64,000 nt of DNA from an uncultured Flavobacteriaceae bacterium (GCA_947488435.1 CANKZG010000001.1:124001-188000), one strand, 5' to 3'; counted from the stretch's first letter, positions 1 to 8,596 are shown. Translations and numbers: made by a program. Notes: a model not told the origin generated them from the sequence alone.

Positions 1-494
1 TGTGAAACCAAACGAAAAGCGGATCTGGCATCGGTTGTTTCCGCACTACCTGCTTTTACCACAACGAGTTTCCCTTGGACCGATTTTCCTTTATAGTCAT
101 CGTCCAATCCATATCCTAAAAACACAGCATCTTCAGAACTATTCAATACAGCGGCATTTAGAATGGCATAGCTATTTATTTCTTTTCCATTAATACGAAT
201 CTCAACTTCACTTGGTGGTGAGGATTCTTTTAACTTTACCTCCTGATAGTAGGTTCCCGTCTTAGGGTTTGGTTGTACCCCATAACGACGAAGTGTATTT
301 GCTAAATACGATGCCGCAATCTTATTTTCAGGGGTTCCCGTTTCTCTTCCTTTTAAGAGATCATCTGCTAAAAAATAGATATGACCTTCAATGGTAGCCT
401 TTTTAATGGTCTCCGTCACTTTCTCTTTGTCTGACTGTGCTTGAATTACAAAGGTTGTGCATAAGGCAATACTAAATAGTATTATTTTTTTCAT
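1..494 (-). CDS. M28-family metallopeptidase, N-terminal part (cut by window edge)
   Basis: An open frame starts with ATG at 494 and runs off the left edge, giving about 164 residues. It opens with a signal peptide (MKKIILFSIALCTTFVIQAQ), so the product is exported. Next comes HIYFLADDLLKGRETGTPEN..AASYLANTLRRYGVQP, the usual N-terminal block of secreted M28 aminopeptidases. A stretch of PA-domain type follows (FLGYGLDDDYKG..VQGKLVVVKAG). The zinc ligands of the catalytic domain would lie beyond the edge, so activity cannot be judged. It lies 67 bases downstream of paaK on the same strand, but nothing ties it to phenylacetate catabolism. The family call rests on the N-terminal pattern only. 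Confidence 0.8.
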   Translation of the reverse strand, partial: MKKIILFSIALCTTFVIQAQSDKEKVTETIKKATIEGHIYFLADDLLKGRETGTPENKIAASYLANTLRRYGVQPNPKTGTYYQEVKLKESSPPSEVEIRINGKEINSYAILNAAVLNSSEDAVFLGYGLDDDYKGKSVQGKLVVVKAGSAETTDARSAFRLVS

Positions 495-561
495 ATTGTG
501 TTTGTTAATTGGTTGTTATAAAATTACGTAATACCTTGAGCTTTATACTCCTGTTTTACAA

Positions 562-1857
562 TTACTTATTTCTTAAATCTACTATTCGGTTTAATTTACC
601 TCCTTCACTTCGTGGAATGGTGCCTGGAGTTTCCAAAATTACGTCCATAGATATCCCAATATTCGTTTTTATTTTACGAGCAAAATGAGTAGCCAAATTA
701 ATATTATCACTAGTATTCGAAGCATTCATTTCTACTTTTACCGTAACCTTATCCATTGCTTCGGCTTTTGTTACCACTAATTGATAGTTAGCAGATAATT
801 CAGGAATATCTGTTAAAATACTTTCCACTTGAGTATGAAAAAGATTTACGCCTCTAATGATCAACATATCATCAGATCTACCTTTAATAGCACTCATCTT
901 AATATGTGTTCTTTTGGAGCTATAGTCGTAAGTAAGGCTGCAAATATCATTGGTCCAGTATCGCAATACTGGAAAAGCTTCCTTGGTTAGCGTAGTAAAA
1001 ATCAAAACACCTTCTTGGCCGTACGGTAATGGTTTTCCCGAATCCTTATCCACAATTTCAGGAAAGAAATGGTCTTCCCAAATATAACTTCCCGTTCCCT
1101 GTTCTTCAAAATCTTCCTGAGATACCCCTGGACCTATAATTTCACTTAAACCGTAAATATTGGTTGCTTTTAGTTGCAATTTTTTCTCAATATCACTTCG
1201 AATAGCTTCTGTCCAAGGTTCTGCCCCTAATACTGCATATTTCAAATTAAATCGAGATGGGTTGATTCCTCTTTTTTCGCATTCAAAGGCAATGGTTTGC
1301 GCATAAGAAGGAGTACAACATATAACTTCGGATTGAAAATCTTCCAATAAACGGAGTTGCCTATCGGTCATTCCTCCAGAGATTGGTATTACCGCCATTC
1401 CTATCTTTTCCGCACCTCCATGCATTCCCAATCCGCCTGTGAATAGTCCATACCCATAGGCATTGTGCAATCGCATACCTGGTTTTGCACCGGCACAAGC
1501 TAAAGATCTTGCTACGACCTCATCAAAAATGGCTAAATCATTTTTAGTATATCCTACTACGGTGGGTTTTCCAGTTGTTCCACTGGAAGCATGAATACGG
1601 CTTAATTTATTCGGAGCACAAGTAAAAAGTCCAAAGGGGTAATGATCTCTTAGATCACTCTTTTTTGTAAAAGGCAATTGATGTAAGTCTTCTACTCCTT
1701 TGACATCCTCGGGCAATAGACCCAAATTGTCAAACTGTTTTTTATAGAAAGGCACTTGTTTATACAAACGATTTAGGGTATGCTTTAGCCTTTTATTCTG
1801 TAGTTTACGTAATTCAACTAAGGGAAGTGTTTCTATAGTTTTATTGTAGATCATCAC
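562..1857 (-). CDS. paaK: Phenylacetate-CoA ligase
   Basis: A 431-residue cytoplasmic ligase of the adenylate-forming family, the usual PaaK length. It activates phenylacetate to phenylacetyl-CoA with ATP and CoA, the entry step of the aerobic hybrid PAA pathway. The nucleotide-binding loop SSGTTGKPTVVGYT is near residues 91-104. YGLSEIIGPG and the later hinge region KGRSDDMLIIRGVNLFHTQVE are PaaK hallmarks. It is the last paa gene of the island. A strong intrinsic terminator separates it from the 2-oxoacid dehydrogenase block upstream, so it probably has its own promoter; I did not find a clear TAnnTTTG box in the 100-base gap. Confidence 0.96.
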   Translation of the reverse strand: MMIYNKTIETLPLVELRKLQNKRLKHTLNRLYKQVPFYKKQFDNLGLLPEDVKGVEDLHQLPFTKKSDLRDHYPFGLFTCAPNKLSRIHASSGTTGKPTVVGYTKNDLAIFDEVVARSLACAGAKPGMRLHNAYGYGLFTGGLGMHGGAEKIGMAVIPISGGMTDRQLRLLEDFQSEVICCTPSYAQTIAFECEKRGINPSRFNLKYAVLGAEPWTEAIRSDIEKKLQLKATNIYGLSEIIGPGVSQEDFEEQGTGSYIWEDHFFPEIVDKDSGKPLPYGQEGVLIFTTLTKEAFPVLRYWTNDICSLTYDYSSKRTHIKMSAIKGRSDDMLIIRGVNLFHTQVESILTDIPELSANYQLVVTKAEAMDKVTVKVEMNASNTSDNINLATHFARKIKTNIGISMDVILETPGTIPRSEGGKLNRIVDLRNK

Positions 1858-1882
1858 TATTGTATTGGCATATAATTTACAA

Positions 1883-1912
1883 AAAAAGAGCCACCAAACA
1901 GCAGCTCTTTTT
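1883..1912 (-). terminator. Intrinsic terminator after the E2-BCAT-E1 block
   Basis: Arms AAAAAGAGC (1883-1891) and GCTCTTTTT (1904-1912) are perfectly complementary around a 12-base loop. On the minus strand the stem is followed by seven T. It lies 46 bases past the stop of the fused E1 gene and just upstream of paaK, so it should end the minus-strand transcript that begins at the E2 gene. Confidence 0.75.
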
Positions 1913-1958
1913 AACGCAGTGGCGCATTCGGGAAACGCGCCGGTAATCGACTCAAATA

Positions 1959-4016
1959 TTAATAGGCGAATAATGTTTTTATTGCATCTTCCACCTTTGT
2001 TCGGGATGGTATCATTGTATTTTCTAAAGTTGAATTAAGCGGTATTGCCGGTAGGTTCTCTGCTCCAATTGTTCGCACAGGAGCATCTAAATAACGAAAA
2101 CACTCTTCTTGTATCAGTCCACTCAAGCTTCTGGCAAAAGAGTTATTTACCGGCTCTTCGGTAACTACCAAGCACTTTCCAGTTTTTTGAACAGATGCAA
2201 ATATAGTTGCGGTATCTAACGGAAATAATGTTCTTAAATCTATAATTTCTATTTGGGTTTTATAAGCTTTTGATGCCTGTAAAGCCCAATGTACTCCCAT
2301 ACCATAGGTTACTATGGTTATAGTTTCTTCCTGTTCCTGTTTTACAATCTCCTGGAGTATGTTTGCTTTTCCAAAAGGTAATACATAATCTTCGGCAGGT
2401 TGTATTGTTTTTGCAGCTTCCGTACCTGGAACTTTAGACCAATACAATCCCTTATGTTCTAAAATCACCACAGGATTAGGGTCGTAATACGCCGCCTTCA
2501 TTAAACCTTTTAAATCTGCTCCATTGCTTGGGTAGGCAATTTTAATTCCTCGTATATTGGTAATTACCGATTCTACGCTAGACGAATGATATGGACCACC
2601 ACTTCCATAAGCACCAATCGGGACCCTAAGAATCATACTTACAGGCCATTTTCCATTGGAAAGATAGTTTGATCTACTAACCTCTGTAAAGAGCTGATTT
2701 AATCCAGGCCAAATATAATCTGCAAACTGTACCTCCACAATGGGTTTTAATCCCACAGCAGACATTCCAACAGTTGATCCTACAATAAATGCTTCTTGTA
2801 TGGGCGTATTGAATACTCGAGCATCTCCAAATTTTTGAGCTAAGGTTGCAGCTTCTCTAAAAACACCTCCCAATCTACCACCAACATCCTGTCCGTAAAG
2901 TAGGCATTCTTTATGTTTTCGCATCAATTCTTCAACAGCAAGAAGAGCACAATCAACCATTACAATCTTCTCTCCATCTACTGGTTCTCGTTCTCCCGAT
3001 TCTTCTAAAATTGGTGTCGGTGCAAAATCATGTGTAAAAAGATCTTCAGGTTGCGGGTCTTCAGCTTTTTGCGCTCTTTCAAAGTCTGATCTTACTACTT
3101 TTTCCGCTGCTTTTCGCAGCTTATCTATTTTAGCAGCAGGTATTCCAGCATCATAAAGTTGTTGTTCTATTACGGGATACGGATCTCTGGACCGTGCTTC
3201 TTCCAAATCATCGCGATACCATTCCATACGGACTCCTGAAGTATGATGGTTTAATAAAGGAACCTTGGCATGTATCAGCACTGGACGTCGTTCTTCTCGA
3301 ATGATTCCAATCGCTTTTTGAACAGTTAAATAGCTCTCTGTAAAATTTGCACCATCTACCTTTAAGCAAGATACTCCTTTAAATCCTTGAATATATTCTG
3401 ATGCGTCCTGGGCTCTTGTTTCCGCAGCATTGGCAGAAATATCCCAACCATTATCTTGAACCAGGTATAAAATAGGGAGTTGTTTTAATGCCGCCATTTG
3501 AAAGGCTTCCGCAACTTCACCTTCAGTAATAGAAGCATCTCCTAGGGAACACACTACAACAGGTTGATCTCCCTTATCTAATTGGAGTTCTTCTTTATAT
3601 TTAAATCCTAGTGCTACTCCCGTTGCTGGTATAGCCTGCATTCCAGTTCCAGAAGAGTTGTGGGGAATTTTAGGTTTGTCTGGGTCCTTTAAACTTGGAT
3701 GGCAATAATAGGTGCGTCCACCCGAAAAAGGATCCTCTTTTTTAGCCAATAGCTGTAACATAAGATCGTAGGGTTCCATTCCTATGCCCAACAGAATAGA
3801 ATCATCTCTATAATATGGAAAAACATAATCCTGTTTTAATAACTGCATTCCTAAAGCAAGTTGTATAGCTTCATGACCTCTGGACGTAGCATGCACATAT
3901 TTGGACACGAGTTTGAAATTCGCTTCATATAACTCCGTCATTGCCTTAGCAGTGCTCATAAGCGAAAAACCTTTCGCTAATACCTCTTTGGAAACTACGT
4001 TTTCAGTTGCAATCAT
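1959..4016 (-). CDS. Fused alpha/beta 2-oxoacid dehydrogenase E1 (branched-chain type)
   Basis: A 685-residue protein joining E1-alpha (about 1-340) and E1-beta (about 350-685), which are separate polypeptides in most branched-chain 2-oxoacid dehydrogenases. It decarboxylates 2-oxoacids with thiamine diphosphate and hands the acyl group to the lipoyl arm of E2. The ThDP/Mg motif reads GDASITEGEVAEA (from residue 159) and ends in DNGWDIS near 188-194. The beta half contains LLYGQDVGG and EEPVNNSFARSL. It follows the aminotransferase by 13 bases in the E2-BCAT-E1 block. No E3 is present here. The substrate (branched-chain or aryl-pyruvate) is not decided by sequence; context within the paa island makes an aromatic 2-oxoacid worth considering. 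Confidence 0.92.
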   Translation of the reverse strand: MIATENVVSKEVLAKGFSLMSTAKAMTELYEANFKLVSKYVHATSRGHEAIQLALGMQLLKQDYVFPYYRDDSILLGIGMEPYDLMLQLLAKKEDPFSGGRTYYCHPSLKDPDKPKIPHNSSGTGMQAIPATGVALGFKYKEELQLDKGDQPVVVCSLGDASITEGEVAEAFQMAALKQLPILYLVQDNGWDISANAAETRAQDASEYIQGFKGVSCLKVDGANFTESYLTVQKAIGIIREERRPVLIHAKVPLLNHHTSGVRMEWYRDDLEEARSRDPYPVIEQQLYDAGIPAAKIDKLRKAAEKVVRSDFERAQKAEDPQPEDLFTHDFAPTPILEESGEREPVDGEKIVMVDCALLAVEELMRKHKECLLYGQDVGGRLGGVFREAATLAQKFGDARVFNTPIQEAFIVGSTVGMSAVGLKPIVEVQFADYIWPGLNQLFTEVSRSNYLSNGKWPVSMILRVPIGAYGSGGPYHSSSVESVITNIRGIKIAYPSNGADLKGLMKAAYYDPNPVVILEHKGLYWSKVPGTEAAKTIQPAEDYVLPFGKANILQEIVKQEQEETITIVTYGMGVHWALQASKAYKTQIEIIDLRTLFPLDTATIFASVQKTGKCLVVTEEPVNNSFARSLSGLIQEECFRYLDAPVRTIGAENLPAIPLNSTLENTMIPSRTKVEDAIKTLFAY

Positions 4017-4029
4017 TATTTCTACTTTC

Positions 4030-5100
4030 CTAAATTGACACTATCCAATTGTGTTTATCTGCTATTCTTTCGGACTTTACAGCGTTCAATACCTTCAAAA
4101 CTTTTGATCCTACTGGATTATTTTCAGGTAAACGAATAATTTCTTCCTTATGCGCTATAGAACCAATAAAACTTACTGAAGAAGCAGTACCTGTGCCAAA
4201 GGCTTCTTTAAGTGTTCCTGATTTGTAATGGGTCAATAATTCATCAATACTTAGGGGTCGTTCCTCTATTTCGTAGTCTAAGTCCCTCAAAATTGTAAGT
4301 ACACTGTCACGTGTTATTCCTTTTAAAATAGCGCCATCAGTAGCAGGCGTTATGATCTTATCTTCTATTAGAAAGAAGATATTCATAGTACCGACTTCTT
4401 GGATATAATTAAACTCATTTGCGTCTAACCACAGTACCTGATCATAACCTAGTTGTTTTGCTTTTTCGGTAGGCAAAATAGCAGCTGCATAGTTTCCTGC
4501 GGCTTTTGCTTCTCCTGTTCCTCCATAGGCGGCTCTTATATACTGTGTTTGCGTCATTAAATTTACAGGTCGAGAAAATAATGGCCCTGCTGGGGAGGCG
4601 ATTATTATAAATTTATAACTATTGGCAGCTCGCATTCCTATAAACGCCTCATCTGCATACATAAATGGACGCAAATAAAGTGCACTTCCTATTGCCGAAG
4701 GAATCCATCCTCTTTCCAAGTCTACAAATGCTTTCAATCCTTCTAAAAATATTTCTTCGGGTAGTTCAGGCATTCCCATACGCAACGCACTCTTATTCAA
4801 GCGACTTGCATTCTGTTCTGGTCTAAACAACAAAGCCTTCCCTGTTTTTTCGCTAAGCGTAGCTTTCATCCCTTCAAAAATTGCCTGACCATAATGTAAA
4901 GCCATAGCTGCCGGATGCGTGCCAATTGGCCCTAATGGCTTTATGCTGGGGGTACTCCATTTCCCATCTTTATAATCACATATCAACATATGGTCTGTAA
5001 AGGTTTTTCCCAACTGAATATCATTAAAATCCAATTGCGAAAGCTTGGAATTCGTTGTCTTTTCTATATTTACATTCATTGCTAACGTTGCTAGTCCCAT
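4030..5100 (-). CDS. ilvE: Branched-chain-amino-acid aminotransferase (fold IV)
   Basis: A PLP-dependent class-IV aminotransferase of 356 residues from ATG 5100. The family normally interconverts Leu/Ile/Val with their 2-oxoacids. GTMNIFFLIEDKIITP and the GTGTASSVSFIGSI block near the C-terminus are typical of BCAT, as is QVLWLDANEFNYIQEVGT. The reading frame stays open to an ATG at 5124, which would overlap the E2 gene by 23 bases. I prefer ATG 5100, which starts one base after the E2 stop (TAA-C-ATG) with AAGGA upstream. ATG 5079 (MNVNIEKTT) is a third option and fits the family N-terminus well. Its place between E2 and E1 suggests it supplies the 2-oxoacid to that complex. Confidence 0.93.
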   Translation of the reverse strand: MGLATLAMNVNIEKTTNSKLSQLDFNDIQLGKTFTDHMLICDYKDGKWSTPSIKPLGPIGTHPAAMALHYGQAIFEGMKATLSEKTGKALLFRPEQNASRLNKSALRMGMPELPEEIFLEGLKAFVDLERGWIPSAIGSALYLRPFMYADEAFIGMRAANSYKFIIIASPAGPLFSRPVNLMTQTQYIRAAYGGTGEAKAAGNYAAAILPTEKAKQLGYDQVLWLDANEFNYIQEVGTMNIFFLIEDKIITPATDGAILKGITRDSVLTILRDLDYEIEERPLSIDELLTHYKSGTLKEAFGTGTASSVSFIGSIAHKEEIIRLPENNPVGSKVLKVLNAVKSERIADKHNWIVSI

Positions 5101-5101
5101 G

Positions 5102-6319
5102 TTATATTCCTTGATTTTGATCAAATAACTCCAAATAATCTGCTACTTTTCTTAGAAATGATCCACCTAAGAAACCATCCACCGCCCTATGATCAAAGGA
5201 TAGAGACAGCATCATCATCTGACGAATGGCGATTACATCACCATTTTCAGTTTCTAAAACTTCGGCTCGTTTTTTTATAATTCCTGTTGCCAGAATAGCC
5301 ACTTCAGGTTGATTAATAATGGGTGTTCCCATTAAACTTCCAAAAGTTCCTACATTACTAATTGTGAAGGTACTTCCTCCTATTTCATCTGGTGAAAGAG
5401 TGTTTGTTCTTGCCTTATTGGTAAGCTCATTTACATCTTTCGCTAAGCCAAAGAGGCTTTTTTGATCTGCATTTTTAATTACCGGAACGATTAAATTTCC
5501 CGAAGGAAGAGCCGCCGCCATTCCAATATGAATTGCATCATGAACTCTAATTTCGTTTCCATTTACAGACGCATTTATCAAAGGAAAATCTCCAATTGCT
5601 TTAGTAACAGCATCAACAAAAATTGGGGTAAAGGTCAATTTAACACCGTGTTTTTTGTGAAAAGCTTCCTTATGTTTATTCCGCCACTCCGCAAGATTAG
5701 TTACATCAACCTCCACAAAAGTAGTAACGTGCGGGGAGGTCTGTTTACTAACCACCATATGCTCTGCGATCATCTGCCGCATGCGATCCATTTTAATGGT
5801 TCTCCCCTTGAACGTAGTCGCAGCTTTGTGCGCGTCATTCTGCGTTCTCGTGCTCAGATAATTCATTAAGTCACTCTTCCGTATTCTGCCGTTATCACCG
5901 CTTCCGGAGATTTGTTTGAGCTCCTCCAATTCAATATTTTCAGCCTTACAAATACTTTTTACTAAAGGCGAATAGAATATGTTGTTCCCATTCTTTGCCA
6001 AAGTAACGCTGACTGGTGTTGCTTCTAGCACATTTACATGTGCTGCACTTTCTTTCTTTTTAGGCAAACTCACTTGAGCATCTATAGCAATGGTTGCTAG
6101 TACCGTTCCTACTTCGACAACGGCATCAGATTCATAAAAAATCTCATTTAATACACCTGCTGCAGGTGCAGGAACTTCAGAATCGACCTTATCGGTAGCA
6201 ATCTCTAAGAGCACCTCCTCCGCTTCAATAGTATCACCTACTTGCTTAGACCATGAGATGATCGTTGCTTCGGTCATACTTTCCCCCATTTTAGGCATTT
6301 TTAGCTCTACCAAATTCAT
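5102..6319 (-). CDS. 2-oxoacid dehydrogenase E2 (dihydrolipoamide acyltransferase)
   Basis: A 405-residue E2 subunit. The lipoyl domain occupies about 1-77, with the attachment lysine at K44 in EIATDKVDSEVPAP. An E3/E1-binding domain follows near 115-160 (FYSPLVKSICKAENIELEEL..NGRIRKSDLM). The catalytic CAT domain ends with LSFDHRAVDG, containing the active-site His 377 and Asp 381. It is the first gene of the E2-BCAT-E1 block. The start codon at 6319 lies two bases from a near-copy of the inverted repeat found in the paaE promoter, so expression is probably under the same TetR-type regulator. Residues around the active site do not tell branched-chain from other acyl groups. Confidence 0.93.
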   Translation of the reverse strand: MNLVELKMPKMGESMTEATIISWSKQVGDTIEAEEVLLEIATDKVDSEVPAPAAGVLNEIFYESDAVVEVGTVLATIAIDAQVSLPKKKESAAHVNVLEATPVSVTLAKNGNNIFYSPLVKSICKAENIELEELKQISGSGDNGRIRKSDLMNYLSTRTQNDAHKAATTFKGRTIKMDRMRQMIAEHMVVSKQTSPHVTTFVEVDVTNLAEWRNKHKEAFHKKHGVKLTFTPIFVDAVTKAIGDFPLINASVNGNEIRVHDAIHIGMAAALPSGNLIVPVIKNADQKSLFGLAKDVNELTNKARTNTLSPDEIGGSTFTISNVGTFGSLMGTPIINQPEVAILATGIIKKRAEVLETENGDVIAIRQMMMLSLSFDHRAVDGFLGGSFLRKVADYLELFDQNQGI

Positions 6320-6321
6320 CT

Positions 6322-6339
6322 AACTACCGTTTGTTAGTT
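6322..6339. promoter_or_regulatory. Candidate PaaR-type operator in front of the E2 gene
   Basis: AACTACCGTTTGTTAGTT matches the perfect paaE operator AACTAACATTTGTTAGTT at 15 of 18 positions. The right half (TTTGTTAGTT) is identical and the left half is degenerate. It directly precedes the E2 start codon, where a bound repressor would block initiation. No clear TAnnTTTG box accompanies it, so how it acts is inference. Confidence 0.55.
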
Positions 6340-6358
6340 TAATATATAAAAATACGAT

Positions 6359-6949
6359 TTATTTACGTTTTGACCAAATTTCATAGCTTCCTTGCTGAAC
6401 TTCTCGATTTTCGGGAATCTCCCGTAATGGTTCTACTTCCCGAAGTGTATCATAGCATTCTTTTGGTAATTGTTGATACAATTTGGTGCCTTCTGTTTTC
6501 CAAGCGATCATTTCATCACTTACTTGTTTAATAACCTTGGCCGGGTTCCCCGCGATAACTTGTCTTGCCGAAAATTGACTTCCAGCTTTTACGAACGTTA
6601 AGGCACCCACAATACACTCATCACCAACAATGGCATCATCCATTATTACAGCATTCATTCCAATTAAACAGTTCTTCCCTAAATTGGCTCCGTGCACTAT
6701 GGCTCCATGCCCTACATGCGCTCCTTCTTTCAAAACAATTGATTTTCCAGGAAACATATGCACTGTACAATTCTCTTGAACATTTACACCATCTTCTAGC
6801 ACAATCTGCCCCCAATCACCTCGAATTGCAGCTCCAGGACCTATATAACAGTCTTTTCCAATAATCACATTCCCCATTACCGCAGCTAAGGGATGTATAA
6901 AACTACTTGCATCAACGACCGGGATAAAACCATTAAAACTGTACACCAT
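6359..6949 (-). CDS. paaY: PaaY-like hexapeptide-repeat protein (gamma-carbonic-anhydrase fold, thioesterase)
   Basis: A 196-residue protein, the length of PaaY, with left-handed beta-helix hexapeptide repeats from about residue 15 to 140 (IHPLAAVMGNVIIG, IGPGAAIRGDWGQIVLEDG, VGHGAIVHGANLGKNCLIG). The His residues needed for a bound metal are present in VHMFPG, AHVGHG and VHG. The E. coli relative removes inhibitory ring-hydroxylated or dead-end CoA thioesters formed in PAA catabolism. Its ATG shares one base with the stop of the upstream crotonase (TAATG), so translation is probably coupled. The assignment is supported by context as well as fold, since many gamma-carbonic-anhydrase-like proteins look similar. 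Confidence 0.88.
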   Translation of the reverse strand: MVYSFNGFIPVVDASSFIHPLAAVMGNVIIGKDCYIGPGAAIRGDWGQIVLEDGVNVQENCTVHMFPGKSIVLKEGAHVGHGAIVHGANLGKNCLIGMNAVIMDDAIVGDECIVGALTFVKAGSQFSARQVIAGNPAKVIKQVSDEMIAWKTEGTKLYQQLPKECYDTLREVEPLREIPENREVQQGSYEIWSKRK

Positions 6950-7701
6950 TACTTTATATTTTTAAGCGTTTCTTTGGTAAAATCACTTAATACCAAACGA
7001 CCACTAATGGCGGCACGTTCTGCAAGCAAAATATCCCAATCTTCTGTACCTTTCCAAAACATAGTCTTCATCTCCTTCATCGCTTCAGGGTTATAAGCAC
7101 ATAAATTTTTAGCAAAATCTTTAACTGCATTATCTAAAAGCTCCATACTATCATAAACTTGTGTAAAAAGCCCTTTTTCTTGCGCCCAAGTAGCTGGATA
7201 GAAATTATTGGCATCAATTGCAATTTGAGACATTCCACTAACTCCTAACTTGCGTTCTACTGCAGGACCTACTACAAATGGTCCTATACCCACATTTAGT
7301 TCGCTCAATTTAATTGCCGCAAATTTTGTTGCCATACAATAATCGGTAGCCGCTGCCAATCCTACCCCACCTCCAACAGTTTTTCCCTGTACACGACCTA
7401 TTATAAATTTAGGACACTTACGCATTGCATTAATAACATTGGCAAAGCCGGAAAAAAATAGTTTTCCCATGGCTTTATCCGTTATTGATACAAGCTCTTT
7501 AAAGCTTGCTCCGGCGCAAAATGTTCTGTTACCTCCGCTTTGCAGCACAATGACACGAATATCTGGATTGTTACCAGCTTGGGTAATTATTTCTGCTAAT
7601 TCGGCAAGGATATCTCCTGGTAAGGAGTTGTGGGTAGGGTGAAAAAATTCAATATACCCTATTTGATCTTGTATAATCTGTTTTACGTACGGTTGTGTCA
7701 T
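6949..7701 (-). CDS. Enoyl-CoA hydratase/isomerase (crotonase family), probably PaaF role
   Basis: A 250-residue crotonase-fold protein. The CoA-binding/oxyanion loop AGASFKELV (near residue 63) and the second oxyanion segment VQGKTVGGGVGLAAATDYCMA are clear. The catalytic segment reads SELNVGIGPFVVGPAVERKLG. It keeps one acidic residue (SEL) but lacks the PGAGGTQRL signature and an obvious second glutamate. In the pathway a hydratase for 2,3-dehydroadipyl-CoA (PaaF) is still missing after PaaG, and this gene is the only candidate in the island. It could instead be a hydratase of branched-chain catabolism serving the neighbouring E1/E2 block. A small CCGC/GCGG hairpin lies eight bases upstream of its ATG. 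Confidence 0.82.
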   Translation of the reverse strand: MTQPYVKQIIQDQIGYIEFFHPTHNSLPGDILAELAEIITQAGNNPDIRVIVLQSGGNRTFCAGASFKELVSITDKAMGKLFFSGFANVINAMRKCPKFIIGRVQGKTVGGGVGLAAATDYCMATKFAAIKLSELNVGIGPFVVGPAVERKLGVSGMSQIAIDANNFYPATWAQEKGLFTQVYDSMELLDNAVKDFAKNLCAYNPEAMKEMKTMFWKGTEDWDILLAERAAISGRLVLSDFTKETLKNIK

Positions 7702-7789
7702 GTTTACTTTCCGCGAAAGCGGATATTTGTTTTTAGGTTTAATTTATTTAAATACGTCTTCAGGAATCTTTAAATTTAAAAAAATGAAA

Positions 7790-8557
7790 TCACATTAACT
7801 TTGCAATACCTATACCTACAAATACTACTACAAAAGAAATTATAAAATATAGTACTATAAATATTATCTGTATTAAGATATACCTCAAGAAAACTTCTAC
7901 AAATGTTCTTCCTTTAAAAAATTGCTTATAGGTAAAAAGGCTATATAAAATACAGCTAACTAAAATAGTAATTGTTAATATTTCAGGTATAGCAAAGAAA
8001 GCACAAGTAAAGACCGTAATCATTATAAATTGCAGGCCGGTAATATAGAGTTGAAGTACTAGGTGTTCATAATAATTGTACTTGGTGCGCACAAATGCTA
8101 TAAAGGAAGCCAACGAAAAAATTGGCACAAACACAAAGACTAAATACGTTTGGTTAGTTTTTAACCATTCAAAAATTCCTCCGGTGGGAAGTTCAAATTT
8201 ATCTGTTTCTTGATTCGCATTATCCCAGCCATCTTTAAAATTATTTATTGATCTAGCAAGAAATGAATCTACATCCAATAGGTAAGCAACAAAAACATAG
8301 AGCGTTACACTTACAAGAAGAAATGAGATAGGCTTATAATATGGTTTTCGTTTCCCATCTACAAAGTCTCGAATTGCATGTCCAGGTCTAACAATAAGTT
8401 CTTTTATCGTAAACAGAAACCCCCTGTTAATTTGAAAAATATCATTATGAAATTCATTTCTTAATGTGCCAAAATTTATAGCATCGACTATTGTTCGTTG
8501 ACCACAGTGGGGACAAAAATTCTCGTCCGCTGAATTTTCACAATTTTTACATTTCAT
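7790..8557 (-). CDS. DUF3667 zinc-ribbon membrane protein
   Basis: A 255-residue protein that begins with a two-CxxC zinc ribbon (MKCKNCENSADENFCPHCGQRT). The DUF3667 core follows (ELIVRPGHAIRDFVDGKRKPYYKPISFLLVSVTLY near residue 55-90). The rest has four to five hydrophobic segments, including one near 80-95 and a dense set between about 140 and 250, so it is an inner-membrane protein. Its function is unknown. It sits between paaZ and the crotonase, on the same strand with gaps of 39 and 88 bases, and is the only gene in the island with no evident part in catabolism. Confidence 0.85.
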   Translation of the reverse strand: MKCKNCENSADENFCPHCGQRTIVDAINFGTLRNEFHNDIFQINRGFLFTIKELIVRPGHAIRDFVDGKRKPYYKPISFLLVSVTLYVFVAYLLDVDSFLARSINNFKDGWDNANQETDKFELPTGGIFEWLKTNQTYLVFVFVPIFSLASFIAFVRTKYNYYEHLVLQLYITGLQFIMITVFTCAFFAIPEILTITILVSCILYSLFTYKQFFKGRTFVEVFLRYILIQIIFIVLYFIISFVVVFVGIGIAKLM

Positions 8558-8596
8558 TATTTAGGTTTAGCTTATTGGATATTTTTCAATCTTAAT

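Noticed and set aside
1921-1941. GGCGC/GCGCC hairpin just before the terminator downstream of the E1 gene
   Set aside because: The stem is only five base pairs with an 11-base loop and no T-run of its own; the adjacent hairpin at 1883-1912 explains termination better.
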